A stretch of DNA of 64,000 nucleotides from Lunularia cruciata (GCA_948567375.1 OX419761.1:52640501-52704500), one strand, 5' to 3'; positions 8,984 to 19,533 are shown, numbered from the stretch's first letter. Numbers and translations are program-made. The notes: a model not told the origin generated them from the letters alone.

Positions 8984-11900
8984 ATGGGGAAACTTCCGGT
9001 TTTCTTTGGCAAGGATGGAGAAGATGTGGAGGCCTTTGTGAGAGACTTCAAGAGAGCTTGCATAGGAAACAATGAGAGGAGGAAGAATGAGTGGGCCTCA
9101 TTATTACCAGATTTCTTTGAGGATGCAGCACTTACATGGTATGAGTCAGAATACCAAAAGAGAGAGAGGAGAGAGGGGGAAGAGGAGTCTTGGGAGACTT
9201 TGACTTCAGCACTCATTGAGAACTTTCTTCCTGATGAGAGTTATGAGAGATTGATGAGTGAGGTTACATTTCTCAAGCAAGGAGATGGAGAGAAAGTGAG
9301 GGTCTATGTGGAAAGAGTGGAAAAGTTGGAGTCCAGATTTCGCATAGTGTTGAGGAAGGGTGGGGATGATATGGAGACTACAATGATTGGCATAGGGGCC
9401 ATGCTCACCAAGAATTTTGTGAGAGGATTGAGACCACAAATTAGAAGCAAGGTGAGATATGAGAAACCTTCTTCCAAGGTTGAAGCTATCAAGATCGCAA
9501 TTCGTATGGAGGAGAGTTTGGAAGGGGATGAGAGTGATTTGGTGGTGAAGGAGGTTGTGCATCCTCCTCAAGGCTACAAGTATGGTGGAACTTCTGATAC
9601 TTTGGTGACAAGGGTTGCACCACAAGTAGTAGTTGCTCCAATTCTTGCACCTCCACCAAAAGATCCACTCCAAACCATCACAGAACAACTTGCGGATCTC
9701 AAGATCAATGTGGTGCAACTATGGGAGAAGAGAGAGGTGGATCAGAATGTAGGGAGAGGACCTAGGAGTTATGGAAACTATCCATATAGAGGAGGCCAAC
9801 CAGCCAACAATTTCAATGATAGAAATTGTTTTGGTTGTGGAGGAAGAGGCCATATCCAAAGGAATTGCCCAAATTCCACTTACCATGGAGGAAGGGGTTA
9901 TGAGGGAGCCAATAGAGGGAAAGAGGGAGGTAGTGAAACCCAAGTGGCTCCTAATCCCAACAAAGGTAAGGGGATAGCATCCATAGATGTGGTTGAGAGC
10001 AAGTATGAGAAGGGAGAGTGCTCAAACTCCAAGGGTCTTAATTTGGAGCTTTTGGCACAAGAGAAGAAGAGAGCTCGTTTTGCAGAGGATGTTCACTCTT
10101 CTCAAGGATTTACTTCAAGCAAGGATACTCCTATGTCTACTAGGAGCACTCGCACCTCAACACCATCAACAACAAAGACTCCAAGGAAGAAGTTGGGGAT
10201 GGAGGACTTCTTGATCTCAAAGCAACAATGGAACTACAATGTGTTGGAGGATGTTGGTAGTCACAAGGCTAACATCACAGTGGGCCAATTAATTGCTTTG
10301 AACCCTACCTTGAGAAAGGAGCTTAGAGGTGGTTTGAGTTCTACAAGGAGCAAAAAGAAGAAGAAGGCAAAAGTTCCAGTATCAATGGGGGTGGTGGATG
10401 CCAAGCCAGCACCATGGGAGGCTTGTGAATATGCCTCCAAGATTGATGTGAGAGTGAATGGTCACAACATCAAGGATGCATTGGTTGATGGAGGATCAGC
10501 AGTGAATGCCATGTCAGAAAGGTTGATGAAGAAGTTGGGTATGATACCCTCAAGACCTTCAACATTTGTGGTGAGCATGGCAAACAAGCAACAAGTTCGA
10601 CCAGTAGGGGTGATGGATAAGGTGGTAGTTTCAGTTATGGGAGTTCAAAATCTCATGACTTTCCAAGTCTTGAAGGATTCAAGCTATGACTTACTTCTTG
10701 GGAGGCCATGGTTGAGAGCAGCACGCACAACTGATCGATGGCACAAAGGGTACTTGAGGATTGGGCCATCAAACCATAGAGTCACTGTTCCTGTGACTAA
10801 CACCACCAACACTTCACATTCAGATACCCCATCTTCTAATTATTGGGAATCAGATTCTGAAGAAGGAGCTTCAAGTGTGGACACAAGCATGGAAGAGGAG
10901 ACTTCCACGGAGGAAGATGAATCTGAATCTGATTCAGATGTGTATCCCTTGTGTGCTATGGATTTTGCACCTAAGCCAGAGGTTTTGAAGGACCCAGATA
11001 AATCACCATTGACACTTGAGGAGGTAGAGAGAAGGTTATCTACCCTCAAGTATGGCCCAAATGTTACCAAGGAGGAGAAGGTGAGATTTGAGGAGATTTT
11101 CCGCAAGTTCATCCATGTGTTTGCTTTTAGTTACAAGGATTTGAAGGAAGTCACCTTGGAGGAGCACAAGATAGAGGTGGAGTCACATGCAAGACCAATC
11201 CGCCAAAAGCAACGTCGCATTAGCCCACCAATATCTTTGGTTGTGAAGGAGGAGATTGATAAGCTCAAGGAGGCTGGATTTATCTTTGAGGTGGAGAATT
11301 CAGAATGGGTGTCTCCAATTGTCATTGTGAAGAAAAAGAATGGCAAGCTTCGGGTATGTGTGGATTACAAGAAGCTTAATGATGTTACCAAGAAGGACTA
11401 CTACCCATTGCCATTCATTGATGAGATCTTGGAGGAGGTTGCAGGTCATGAGAGGTACAGTTTTGGAGATGGTTATAGTGGATATAACCAAATAAAGATT
11501 GCACCAGAGCATCAACAACTCACCACATTCACCACACCTTGGGGAACTTACGCTTTCAAGGTCATGCCTTTTGGGCTTTGCAATGCTCCAGCCACATTCC
11601 AACGGTTCATGAACAAGGTATTTGAACCTTTCATTGGGAAATTTGTGAGAGATTTCATTGATGACTTTTGTGTCTATGGGAGCAAGGAGGAGCACTTTGA
11701 GCACCTAATCAAAGTCTTGCAACGCTTGGATGAGGCAAATGCATCACTCAACCCAGAGAAGTGCATTTTTGGATGTGAAGAAGGTCTACTTTTGGGGCAC
11801 ATCATCTCCAAGGATGGAATAGCAGTTGATCCTGAGAAGGTGAGGAAAATCTCAGACCTTCCATTCCCTTCAAGCTTGACAAAGTTACGCCAATTCTTGG

Positions 11901-13810
11901 GAATGGTTGGGTACTATAGGAGGTTCATCTTCTCATTTTCCAACAAGGCTTATGCATTGACCATCTACATGAAGAAGGGTGTAGATTACATGGTGATTTT
12001 GGAAGACAAGGAGGCTCTCAAAGCTTTTGAGGAGCGCAAGCAATCCCTTGTTGTAGCTCCAATTCTTGCTAAACCTGATTGGAGTAAGCCTTTCATCCTC
12101 TACACTGATGCTTCTAATGTAGCTATAGGATGCACTCTTAGTCAATTAGACCAAGATGGGCATGATCATCCAATAGCTTATGCTAGTAGGCAGATGGTTT
12201 CAGCAGAGAAGAACTACTCTGTCACAGAGAGAGAAGGGTTGGCAGTGATCTTTGGTCTCAAGAAGTTTAGACACTACTTGATTGGAGGGAAAGCCACAAT
12301 TGTCACGGATCACAAGGCTTTGAAGTACATCTTCAACAAGCCTAATGTTGAAGGGAGACTAGCAAGGTGGATGATACTCTTGTCTGAGTATGACTACACA
12401 ATTGAGGATAGGCCAGGAAAGAAACATGCAAATGCTGATTTGTTATCTAGAGCCTATGATCATGATGGAGATGAGCCAGTAGATGATTCCTTCCCGGATG
12501 AGGAGCTCATGACAATCTCAGTCACTCAAGAGATTCCAATGGAGTACAAGGAGATTGTGGATTTTGTGACAAGAGGTAACTATCCAGAAGGGATGCATGC
12601 TAGGGAGAGGAAGGCCCTTGCAGCAAGATCTAGACCTTACACAATGGTGGAGGATATTCTTTTTCACCAAGGAGCAGATGGTCTACTTCGAAGAGCAGTG
12701 GGTAAGGAAGAGTCTATCCTACTCATAAAGGAGTTTCATGAAGGTTTAGTATGTGGAGGACACTTTGCAGGAAAGGTGACTGCTTTCAAGATTCTAGATG
12801 CAGGTTACCATTGGAGAGGGATTTTCAAGGATTGTCTTGATTATTGCAAAACTTGTCATGTTTGTCAAGCTTTTGCTAGAAAGTCTACATCCACTCCACC
12901 ACTTAGATCAATTCCATTGCTAGGACCTTTTGAGAAGTGGGGAATTGATTTTGTAGGACCTCTCAATAGAACCCCAAGGAACAATCGGTACATTGTGGTA
13001 GTTACTGATTACCTTACCAAGTGGGTTGAGGCTAGACCATTGAGGGACAAGAATGAAGATGAAGTGGGTAGATTTCTTTATGAACGCATTATCACTAGGT
13101 TTGGATGCCCTTTGGAGTTGGTTTCTGATAGAGGAGGAGAGTTTACAGGAAGCATTACTACAGCCATGCTACGACATTTCTCTATCACACATAGAGTAAC
13201 TACATCCTATAAGCCAAATTCCAATGGCTTGGCAAAGAGAACCAATCAGACCTTGTGCATGATGTTGGCCAAAGATGCAGAAATGGAGAGGGCTAAACAT
13301 CATTGGAACAAGAGGATTCATGCAGTTTTGTGGGAGTATAGGACAACCATGAAGACTTCCACTGGATATTCTCCATTCCAATTGGTGTATGGTATTGAGT
13401 CTACCTTACCTATTCACTTTGATCTTCCTTCCTTCCAAAGCATTCATAGGAGATTGAAGAAAGCACAAGGAAGTGATGCAGGGAAGTCAAGGAAGGATCA
13501 ACTCATGGAGTTGGAAGAGGCAAGAGCAGTTGCTATGGTTCGAGTGGAGCAAGCCCAAAGGAAACAAAAGGAGAGCTATGACAAGAGGCAAGGCAAGAAG
13601 AAGGTGGAGCCTTTCAAAGAAAGTGATTGGGTAATGTTGTTTGATTCCATTCGATTCAAGAGAGTGCAAAAGAAGTTTTTGCCTAAGTACTTTGGACCTT
13701 TCATAGTAGAGAAGGTGTGGGGCAATTACACCTATGATCTCAAGGAGTTGGGAGGAAGACACTTTGATAGGATTAACCATGATAAGTTGAAGATGTACCA
13801 TAGAAGGTAG
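8984..13810 (+). CDS. Gag-pol polyprotein of the young Tat/Athila-like element
   Basis: One open frame of 1608 codons. Gag occupies about residues 1-330, with the zinc knuckle Cys282-Cys285-His290-Cys295. The protease active site is DGGS at Asp502. RT has its first catalytic Asp at about 829 (GDGYSGY) and FIDD at 891-894. RNase H starts near Asp1042 (YTDAS) and carries TDHKALK and HANADLLSR. Integrase has a His/Cys zinc finger (GGHFAG to CKTCHVC), Asp1322 (GIDFVG) and Asp1382 (VSDRGG). The third catalytic position, 35 residues after Asp1382, is Lys1418 (NGLAKRTN) where the family has Glu. The protein ends without a chromodomain. The Met at 8984 follows a purine-rich stretch (8926-8983) and matches a gag N-terminus. 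Confidence 0.95.
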   Translation: MGKLPVFFGKDGEDVEAFVRDFKRACIGNNERRKNEWASLLPDFFEDAALTWYESEYQKRERREGEEESWETLTSALIENFLPDESYERLMSEVTFLKQGDGEKVRVYVERVEKLESRFRIVLRKGGDDMETTMIGIGAMLTKNFVRGLRPQIRSKVRYEKPSSKVEAIKIAIRMEESLEGDESDLVVKEVVHPPQGYKYGGTSDTLVTRVAPQVVVAPILAPPPKDPLQTITEQLADLKINVVQLWEKREVDQNVGRGPRSYGNYPYRGGQPANNFNDRNCFGCGGRGHIQRNCPNSTYHGGRGYEGANRGKEGGSETQVAPNPNKGKGIASIDVVESKYEKGECSNSKGLNLELLAQEKKRARFAEDVHSSQGFTSSKDTPMSTRSTRTSTPSTTKTPRKKLGMEDFLISKQQWNYNVLEDVGSHKANITVGQLIALNPTLRKELRGGLSSTRSKKKKKAKVPVSMGVVDAKPAPWEACEYASKIDVRVNGHNIKDALVDGGSAVNAMSERLMKKLGMIPSRPSTFVVSMANKQQVRPVGVMDKVVVSVMGVQNLMTFQVLKDSSYDLLLGRPWLRAARTTDRWHKGYLRIGPSNHRVTVPVTNTTNTSHSDTPSSNYWESDSEEGASSVDTSMEEETSTEEDESESDSDVYPLCAMDFAPKPEVLKDPDKSPLTLEEVERRLSTLKYGPNVTKEEKVRFEEIFRKFIHVFAFSYKDLKEVTLEEHKIEVESHARPIRQKQRRISPPISLVVKEEIDKLKEAGFIFEVENSEWVSPIVIVKKKNGKLRVCVDYKKLNDVTKKDYYPLPFIDEILEEVAGHERYSFGDGYSGYNQIKIAPEHQQLTTFTTPWGTYAFKVMPFGLCNAPATFQRFMNKVFEPFIGKFVRDFIDDFCVYGSKEEHFEHLIKVLQRLDEANASLNPEKCIFGCEEGLLLGHIISKDGIAVDPEKVRKISDLPFPSSLTKLRQFLGMVGYYRRFIFSFSNKAYALTIYMKKGVDYMVILEDKEALKAFEERKQSLVVAPILAKPDWSKPFILYTDASNVAIGCTLSQLDQDGHDHPIAYASRQMVSAEKNYSVTEREGLAVIFGLKKFRHYLIGGKATIVTDHKALKYIFNKPNVEGRLARWMILLSEYDYTIEDRPGKKHANADLLSRAYDHDGDEPVDDSFPDEELMTISVTQEIPMEYKEIVDFVTRGNYPEGMHARERKALAARSRPYTMVEDILFHQGADGLLRRAVGKEESILLIKEFHEGLVCGGHFAGKVTAFKILDAGYHWRGIFKDCLDYCKTCHVCQAFARKSTSTPPLRSIPLLGPFEKWGIDFVGPLNRTPRNNRYIVVVTDYLTKWVEARPLRDKNEDEVGRFLYERIITRFGCPLELVSDRGGEFTGSITTAMLRHFSITHRVTTSYKPNSNGLAKRTNQTLCMMLAKDAEMERAKHHWNKRIHAVLWEYRTTMKTSTGYSPFQLVYGIESTLPIHFDLPSFQSIHRRLKKAQGSDAGKSRKDQLMELEEARAVAMVRVEQAQRKQKESYDKRQGKKKVEPFKESDWVMLFDSIRFKRVQKKFLPKYFGPFIVEKVWGNYTYDLKELGGRHFDRINHDKLKMYHRR

Positions 13811-13818
13811 AGAGACCT

Positions 13819-13838
13819 TCACTTTGAGGACAAAGTGA
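13819..13838 (+). other. Short stem-loop after the gag-pol stop
   Basis: TCACTTTG-AGGA-CAAAGTGA forms an 8-bp perfect stem with a 4-base loop, 9 bases after the stop codon and just before the purine tract. Many plant gypsy elements carry a similar GAGGACAA sequence here. Its function is unknown to me. Confidence 0.45.
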
Positions 13839-13849
13839 AAACTTAGTCC

Positions 13850-13858
13850 GGGGGTAAA
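13850..13858 (+). promoter_or_regulatory. Polypurine tract of the young element
   Basis: GGGGGTAAA abuts the TG of the right LTR and is the expected primer for plus-strand DNA synthesis. It contains one T. Confidence 0.7.
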
Positions 13859-14537
13859 TGTAACACCCATTTGTGCATGTGTGTGGTATTGTGATATTTA
13901 GCTTGGTATTACAAGTACTTAAGAGATATTATTTATATAGAGATAAAGGATGGTTCTATATTAGTCATGGTTAGCTAAAGTTAGTCATAGCTAAGATAGA
14001 TGGGACCTTACTTTAGAGGAAGTAGAAAAGATGAGCACCACTATTTTGGATTTTAGTGTGTTGACTTAGTATTATTCCTAGGTGTTTGGCTTTGGGGAAA
14101 GAGTTGAGAACTCTTGGGCCCGCAAGCCTTTTTGTTTTGGATTCTTCTTTAGTCCAAGGATAGCCCATGTGAAGGAATCCTTGCTTTAGTGGTTGGGTCA
14201 AGATAAGGGGAATATGCCCATGTGAATGGATATTCCTTTCTACTTTTTGACTTTACTTGACTTTTAGTCTAGTAACTTGAGTTACTACGGTAATTAGTAA
14301 CTTTGGTACGTAACTATTTCACAAGTATATAAACAAGGAGTGAGGAGGTACTCATCATCCTTTCATTTGCAACTATCTCTCTCTCATTGAGTTCTCTAGT
14401 GAGCAATGTCTTGAGTCTTGGAGTGTTAGCCTTGGAGGAGTATGATGGAGTTGGGGTTCCTTGCCTTCTTAGTCCATGGTGCGCTACCATAATAGCCATC
14501 AGAGGTTCATCCTGAATGAGAGACAGGCCGGCTCACA
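13859..14537 (+). repeat. 3' LTR of the young Tat/Athila-like element
   Basis: 679 bp, same ends as the left LTR, with A at the two positions where the left copy has G. It is followed by the target duplication GGCC at 14538-14541. Confidence 0.95.
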
Positions 14538-16465
14538 GGCCAAAAACAATGGACGCCACATAATCAGCTGAGCCGCCCCCAACATCATGCTAGACTCAGT
14601 TTGTGTAGTCGCAAGTGGCTGAGTAGCAGGTAGTCCATCATGTACTCCATCACCACCTACCACACCTACACTAGGACGTCTAGGAACCATGGATGTTGTC
14701 TGCAATGCCTCAGATAGCGTGAAAGATTGGGGGAGTCTAACCTGTCTCCCAACCTCTCTTCTCTGTGGGTCCAACTCCACTGATGCTCCTCTAAGCTCTG
14801 GAGCACGTACTGCACTCCTAATCACTGCTGCAGATGCATCCACCTGTGCTGCTCCGCACATGAAGTCCAAAGCATCTCTATCATCAACATATGAGGTGGA
14901 AGCCTCAACACCCAAATCTGATCTCCTCTGAGCAATAGTCATACCAGCCAATCTCTACTCCAATTACTCAATCCGAGTAGCCATAGTTGTGTCAAAAGTA
15001 AGGGCAGGTACTGCCCTTACTAGATCTATACCTAGTAGGGGTACACCTACTAGGTGTAGATCCTCTACCACCTTGTCCCTCCATGAACTGGAGCTCCTCT
15101 ACTACTAGCCATAGCAGCCCTACCACTCCGTAACTCAGGGTGTAGGTCAAAACACCAGTCACTAGTGTGACCAAATCTATGGCAATGCTCACACTGCCTC
15201 TGTGCTAGCTGTGATGCACCCGAGGTATCAAGTCCATTGCCCTGAGTACACTCTCTCCGATGGTGAGGTCCACCACAAGTCCAACAAGCAACACCACCAC
15301 TCATTGGCTGCTACTGACCCAAAAATGAAGATCAAGGTCTAACTCCACTAGGCCCTCCACTCGCTCCATAGGATCTGGGCTGTCCACCTTGTCCTCAAAA
15401 ACCAATTGGGCGTGGTGCACTCAACTGCACTCTAGAATAAGTCACAGCCGTGGATGAGGTCTCCCTACCAAATCCACATGTCACCACTCTCTCTTCCACC
15501 ATGTTGAGCTCAATGCGCTCAGCCAAACCAAAGACCACTACCAAAGTAAGCAAAGTAGCCTATAACAACTTAGTATCACGAACTCTACGTCGTAACTCCT
15601 TGTCCAGTATCCCATACCAAAATTGGACTGCCTGGGCCTCAGTAACTCCCTGAGTGGAACTAATCAGCCACCTCATGTGAGTGTATGCCTTGCATAGGCT
15701 CTCTCCAGCCTTCTGCTGGAACTCCTGCAAGCTCCTCAGCTTGTCAATCCGCACTCCCTGGTAGTTTTGCCTCAAACATAGGAAGAACTCCACCATGGGG
15801 TTAAACCTCGGTACCACACCACATCATGCAGCGGTACCTCCACTCGTAGTAGCACTATCTTATCCAGCTAGTGCACCTCCACTAGCTCCTCCCACACTAC
15901 TCGAGCTAGAACTCGTAGGTACAGCCGATCTACTCCCGGCCACCGAGCCTGAAGTGATGGAGACATAGTGTGGAGACCACTACTGTCTCCATAACTCAAT
16001 CTCCTCCAAATGAGCTCTCTTGAACTCATGGTAGTCATCCATTGGCGGACCCTCCAGATGCTAAAACAACCCCTTCCATGCCATGAAAGGTGTGAACAAA
16101 GTCGGGTTCCGCATCTGCTACAGATCACACCAACTATCAAAATCCTGGATGAAGTCATCCAACTCAATGGTACCCATTGTACCAGAGTAACGCCTAGGGC
16201 CTTTGGAGGCCCCATAAATCTCGTCCATGTCCCACAACAACGGTGCAGACACACCAAGTGCACTCTCAATTGAATCAGCTCTTATGTCAAACTCCAACTT
16301 AGAGTCAATCTCCTCTCTCACTGGGACCTCAGATATAGGCTGATATCGAGCACCACTACGTACTGCAGGGCTAATTGCTCTGGAATCTCCAAAGAACTCC
16401 ATCGTGATAAAATAACCACAATAGCAAACCCAAACCACCAACTGCAACCACAAGTACCCCACCAA
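14538..16465 (-). pseudogene. Gag region of the outer element (broken)
   Basis: The minus strand starts at the Met at 16465 (or at ATG 16402, MEFFGD). 15560-15817 resembles the retrotransposon gag core (FFLCLRQNYQGV, then SLQEFQQKAGESL). 15065-15304 holds two zinc knuckles, CWTCGGPHHRREC (one residue short) and CEHCHRFGHTSDWC (canonical C-x2-C-x4-H-x4-C). 14541-14951 is a linker into protease, cut by the younger insertion. Several stops and frameshifts separate the pieces. The first about 110 codons are duplicated in inverted orientation at 16992-17402. Confidence 0.75.
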
Positions 16466-16670
16466 GTGCCAACACCACCAAGCGCCAATACCAACTAAGC
16501 ACCACCAACTAATGTAACTCTAACCAAGATAACTACACTTGGGGAAAGGGCAACTTGTAACCTGCCATCATAACACGCACTCTCACGATCTGCAGGTCAT
16601 CACTTCCTGCCTCACCGGAGAGAAACAAAGGTAGTCTAATTGGTCATCACTCCAACCTCACCACCAAGAG
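16130..16670 (-). repeat. Left arm of a 541-bp inverted duplication (gag start and leader)
   Basis: This is an inverted match to 16787-17327 over its full length, with only scattered differences. The arms start and stop sharply at CCAACTATC and CACCAAGAG. It contains the start of gag (on the minus strand) and about 200 bp of its leader. Confidence 0.9.
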
Positions 16671-16786
16671 TAGTCTAATCTAAACAAAAAGGTAGTCTAA
16701 TTGGACCTCCTCCATTCTCTGCTTCCTATTCGTGCACCACGTTTGTGTGAGGTGCCCTGACTTTTGAGCGTTGGTGCTCTGATGTG
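16671..16786. other. 116-bp spacer of the inverted duplication
   Basis: Unique spacer between the arms. It starts with a partial second copy of the TAGTCTAATTGG sequence that ends the left arm. Nothing else is recognised. Confidence 0.6.
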
Positions 16787-17327
16787 CTCTTGGTGGTGAG
16801 GTTGGAGTGATGACCAATTAGACTACCTTTGTTTCTCTCCGGTGAGGCAGGAAGTGATGACCTGCAGATCGTGAGAGTGCGTGTTATGATGGTAGGTTAC
16901 AAGTTGCCCTTTCCCCAAGTGTAGTTATCTTGGTTAGAGTTACATTAGTGGGTGGTGCTTAGTTGGTATTGGCGCTTGGTGGTGTTGGCACTTGGTGGGG
17001 TACTTGTGGTTGCAGTTGGTGGTTTGGGTTTGCTATTGTGGTTACTTTATCACGATGGAGTTCTTTGGAAATTCCAGAGCAATTAGCCCTGCAGTACGTA
17101 GTGGTGCTCGATATCAGCCTATATCTGAGGTCCTAGTGAGAGAGGAGATTGACTCTAAGTTGGAGTTTGACATAAGAGCTGATTCAATTGAGAGTGCACT
17201 TGGTGTGTCTGCACCGTTGTTGTGGGACATGGACGAGATTTATGGGGCCTCCAAAGGCCCTAGGCGTTACTCTGGTACAATGGGTACCATTGAGTTGGAT
17301 GACTTCATCCAGGAGTTTGATAGTTGG
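16787..17327 (+). repeat. Right arm of the 541-bp inverted duplication
   Basis: This arm carries a plus-strand copy of the gag start; 16992-17402 is open for 136 codons and begins with the same residues as the minus-strand gag, differing at a few positions (for example GNS for GDS). A transcript through both arms would fold into a hairpin of over 500 bp with a 116-base loop. The two gag starts point away from each other. Confidence 0.9.
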
Positions 17328-18260
17328 ATAGTTGAAACAAAAACCCTCCATCTCATAACACAACATGGGATTGACTCTGCCACCATTTGGCATTTGACAT
17401 AAGAGAAGTTTGTATCTAAGTCCTAAGCTACCATGATCACCAAGAATGGGATCAAATTGCCTCTCCTAGCCAAAGCTACATGTGTATAGATAACAATGGC
17501 ACAATCACTAGGACAACAAGTGAGGGTGGACTAGTTGGCTAGGGCACCAGTCTAGGAACAAGAGATCTAGGGATCAAACCCTATTGCGCACAATCTAGCA
17601 AGAAAGGCAGATTTTCCAACCAATGACCAAGTTCTACTCTAAACTAGCTAGCCTCATGCCAGCAAGCTGGCCCTTCGTAGCCTCTCATAGCCCATAGCCC
17701 TATGTCTCAAAGCCTCAAAATGCCAAAACTCAGCCAAATGAGGCCTTTCTTCTTGCCACTTCGAACCTCTTCAAAAATTGGCAAAACTTCTCCAAATCTA
17801 CGTAAGTCCTCCAAACTAGAGAAACTCCTCCAAATCTGGCCAAAATCTGATGTAAATCCCAACCAAAATCTGACATAAACCCTAAAGTTGGCTATCCGCC
17901 AAATCCCCCGCAAACTTTCCACTCGAGCCAAATAGACAACACGGGTTTATCCAAATAGCTTCCCAACTCCACCTTCAATTTGACTTTCTGAGCCCAACTC
18001 ACAACAAATTGGTCTTGCCTTCACCTCCTGAGCTCAAAATCATAACTACTACTCAAAATTTGCTCCTTCTTTGCTTGAAATTTGGCCAGTGCTTCCACAC
18101 ACTGTTTGCCTTACTGCCAAATCTGCATCAATTGAATGAGCTTCTGCACACTAGGGAAACACTGAACTTGAATTGAGCTACCAACAATCCACCAAGCTTG
18201 GAGATACCACCAATAGTCAAAGTTCTTGCACCCGATTTCCCCCTGACTTCACTTCTTTGA
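17328..18260 (-). other. 5' leader of the outer element
   Basis: About 930 bp between the inverted duplication and the right LTR. No gene is supported. A 74-codon open stretch on the minus strand (17707-17931) resembles nothing I know. The sequence directly inside the LTR (minus strand TCAAAGAAGTGAAG) does not match a tRNA end I recognise, so the primer site is unassigned. Confidence 0.5.
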
Positions 18261-18711
18261 TGTAATCAGATTGCTTACCACTCTCAACTCAACTCAACTC
18301 AAATCAGTACTTGATCTGTCACTCTATAAACTGCCAACAACTAGGCACTGATTATAGTCAAGCCACACCCACTCAAGCATAAAGAATCCAGGTGACGCTC
18401 GCCGGCCTCTGTCCACCATAGCCAAGAACTCAAAGGCTCAACATCAAAGAAGTGAGCTCTCTGGAGCTCACTTTGAAACTATACCCCCTGGACTTGAGCT
18501 AGCTCTGAAACCCTAACGGTCCCGCTGATGGCACACTCAACGGTGCAAACGGTGCAAAGTGACGGTGGGCCTCACCATGAAGTCAGTACCCCAAACACAA
18601 AATCTGACCGTCAGAAAGTAGTCTTTGAGAAACTGCTGAAATAACTCTAACTACTATCATTGGAACTCCAATGTCTGAGCATCTAGATGCGGCACTACAA
18701 ATGGCGTGACA
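18261..18711 (-). repeat. 5' LTR of the outer minus-strand element
   Basis: 451 bp. On the minus strand it starts TGTCACGCC and ends CTGATTACA. It is the counterpart of 654-1094, with an extra AACTCAACTC. Differences between the copies are clearly more numerous than between the LTRs of the nested element, in keeping with greater age. Confidence 0.8.
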
Positions 18712-18777
18712 TGTACAACACATGAAAGAACTAGTAGTGGTAGGTGTTGTGCCTTGCTAGATCTTGGCAATTGTACA

Positions 18778-18854
18778 AATAAATATCCATAAATGCTTGC
18801 AATTGCAAGGACATTCTACAATCTAAAAATCAAGCATGGTCAAGAACTCCTTGC
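18778..18854 (+). repeat. 77-bp sequence repeated inverted at 26-102
   Basis: Partner of the inverted copy at the left edge of the window. It lies 66 bp outside the right LTR and leads directly into the Mutator-like relic. Confidence 0.6.
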
Positions 18855-19533
18855 CAATAGAACCCCTTAGAAAGAGAAATTACCAACATGTTGTTGACTA
18901 CAATGAAACTAGCAATGTGTGGAAAATTTGTTTTTGCACATCTTGATTCATTGTTGGCATGATGCTTGTCTTTGGTCTTATTGATGGATTGCATATACAA
19001 GACCAATTGATTTCTCATGCCATTGCTTGTTGTTGTTGTCTACACATGCTACAATGTAGCCTTCTTTGTGAGCTTTGTGTTTATTGAAAAATAAAACTAT
19101 AGCTGGTGGATCCTTGTTCAACTGAAACATTTGTATACCCTTTGCAATTTCCCACTAGTTTTAGCTATTTTATGTTGATGGTATATGACAAACTTTGGTT
19201 AGAATTTTGCACCAAGTTCAATGAACCAATAGTGCTTATTGAATATATCAAGCAAACATGGTTATCAATGAGGCACAAGTTCATTAGCACATGGATCAAT
19301 AACTACATGCATTTGAGAAATACTACAACATCAATGGTTGAGGGAGCACATGTAATGCTCAAGACATTCCTGCAAGTTTCAACTAGGAATCTTTATGATG
19401 CACATAAGAATATTTCTTGAATTCTTTGTCATCAAAAAGAAAAATTTGAGATGGCCTTTGTCCATGAACATATCAAGATCCCCAAGGCAATTTTCTTGGA
19501 GCTTTTGGAGCATGTTGCAGTCCATACACTAAA

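Larger units (their letters stand above)
6736..14537 (+). mobile_element. Young full-length Ty3/gypsy element, Tat/Athila-like, nested in the outer element
   Basis: The 7802-bp element has near-identical LTRs, target duplication GGCC, a primer-binding site four bases after the left LTR, a 1.5-kb leader with an extra ORF, one uninterrupted gag-pol frame, and a purine-rich tract directly before the right LTR. RT contains DGYSGYNQI and FGLCNAPATFQR, wording typical of the Tat/Athila branch, and there is no chromodomain. It splits the gag-protease frame of the outer minus-strand element, so it arrived later. The frame is open throughout, but the integrase lacks its catalytic Glu, so this copy probably cannot integrate without help. 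Confidence 0.95.
654..18711 (-). mobile_element. Outer Ty3/gypsy retrotransposon carrying a DNA methyltransferase and a PHD finger (decayed)
   Basis: The element is bounded by two related LTRs (654-1094 and 18261-18711) and reads on the minus strand as gag (16465 to about 14540), protease (6735 to about 5910), C5-cytosine methyltransferase (about 5744-4740), reverse transcriptase and RNase H (about 4500-2768), integrase (2556-1866) and PHD finger (about 1511-1374). RT before integrase places it in Ty3/gypsy. The 7.8-kb insert at 6736-14537 is a younger element; removing it, the gag-protease frame continues across the target site. Many stops and frameshifts make this copy non-autonomous. The 5' leader is disturbed by an inverted duplication. 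The methyltransferase between protease and RT is the unusual cargo. Confidence 0.85.

Noticed and set aside
9206-9718. 170-codon minus-strand ORF
   Set aside because: It lies wholly inside the gag-pol frame on the opposite strand and has no motif; it is an antisense shadow.
654-18711. Target-site duplication of the outer element
   Set aside because: The flanks (GCCAC left, TGTAC right) do not match, so none is claimed.
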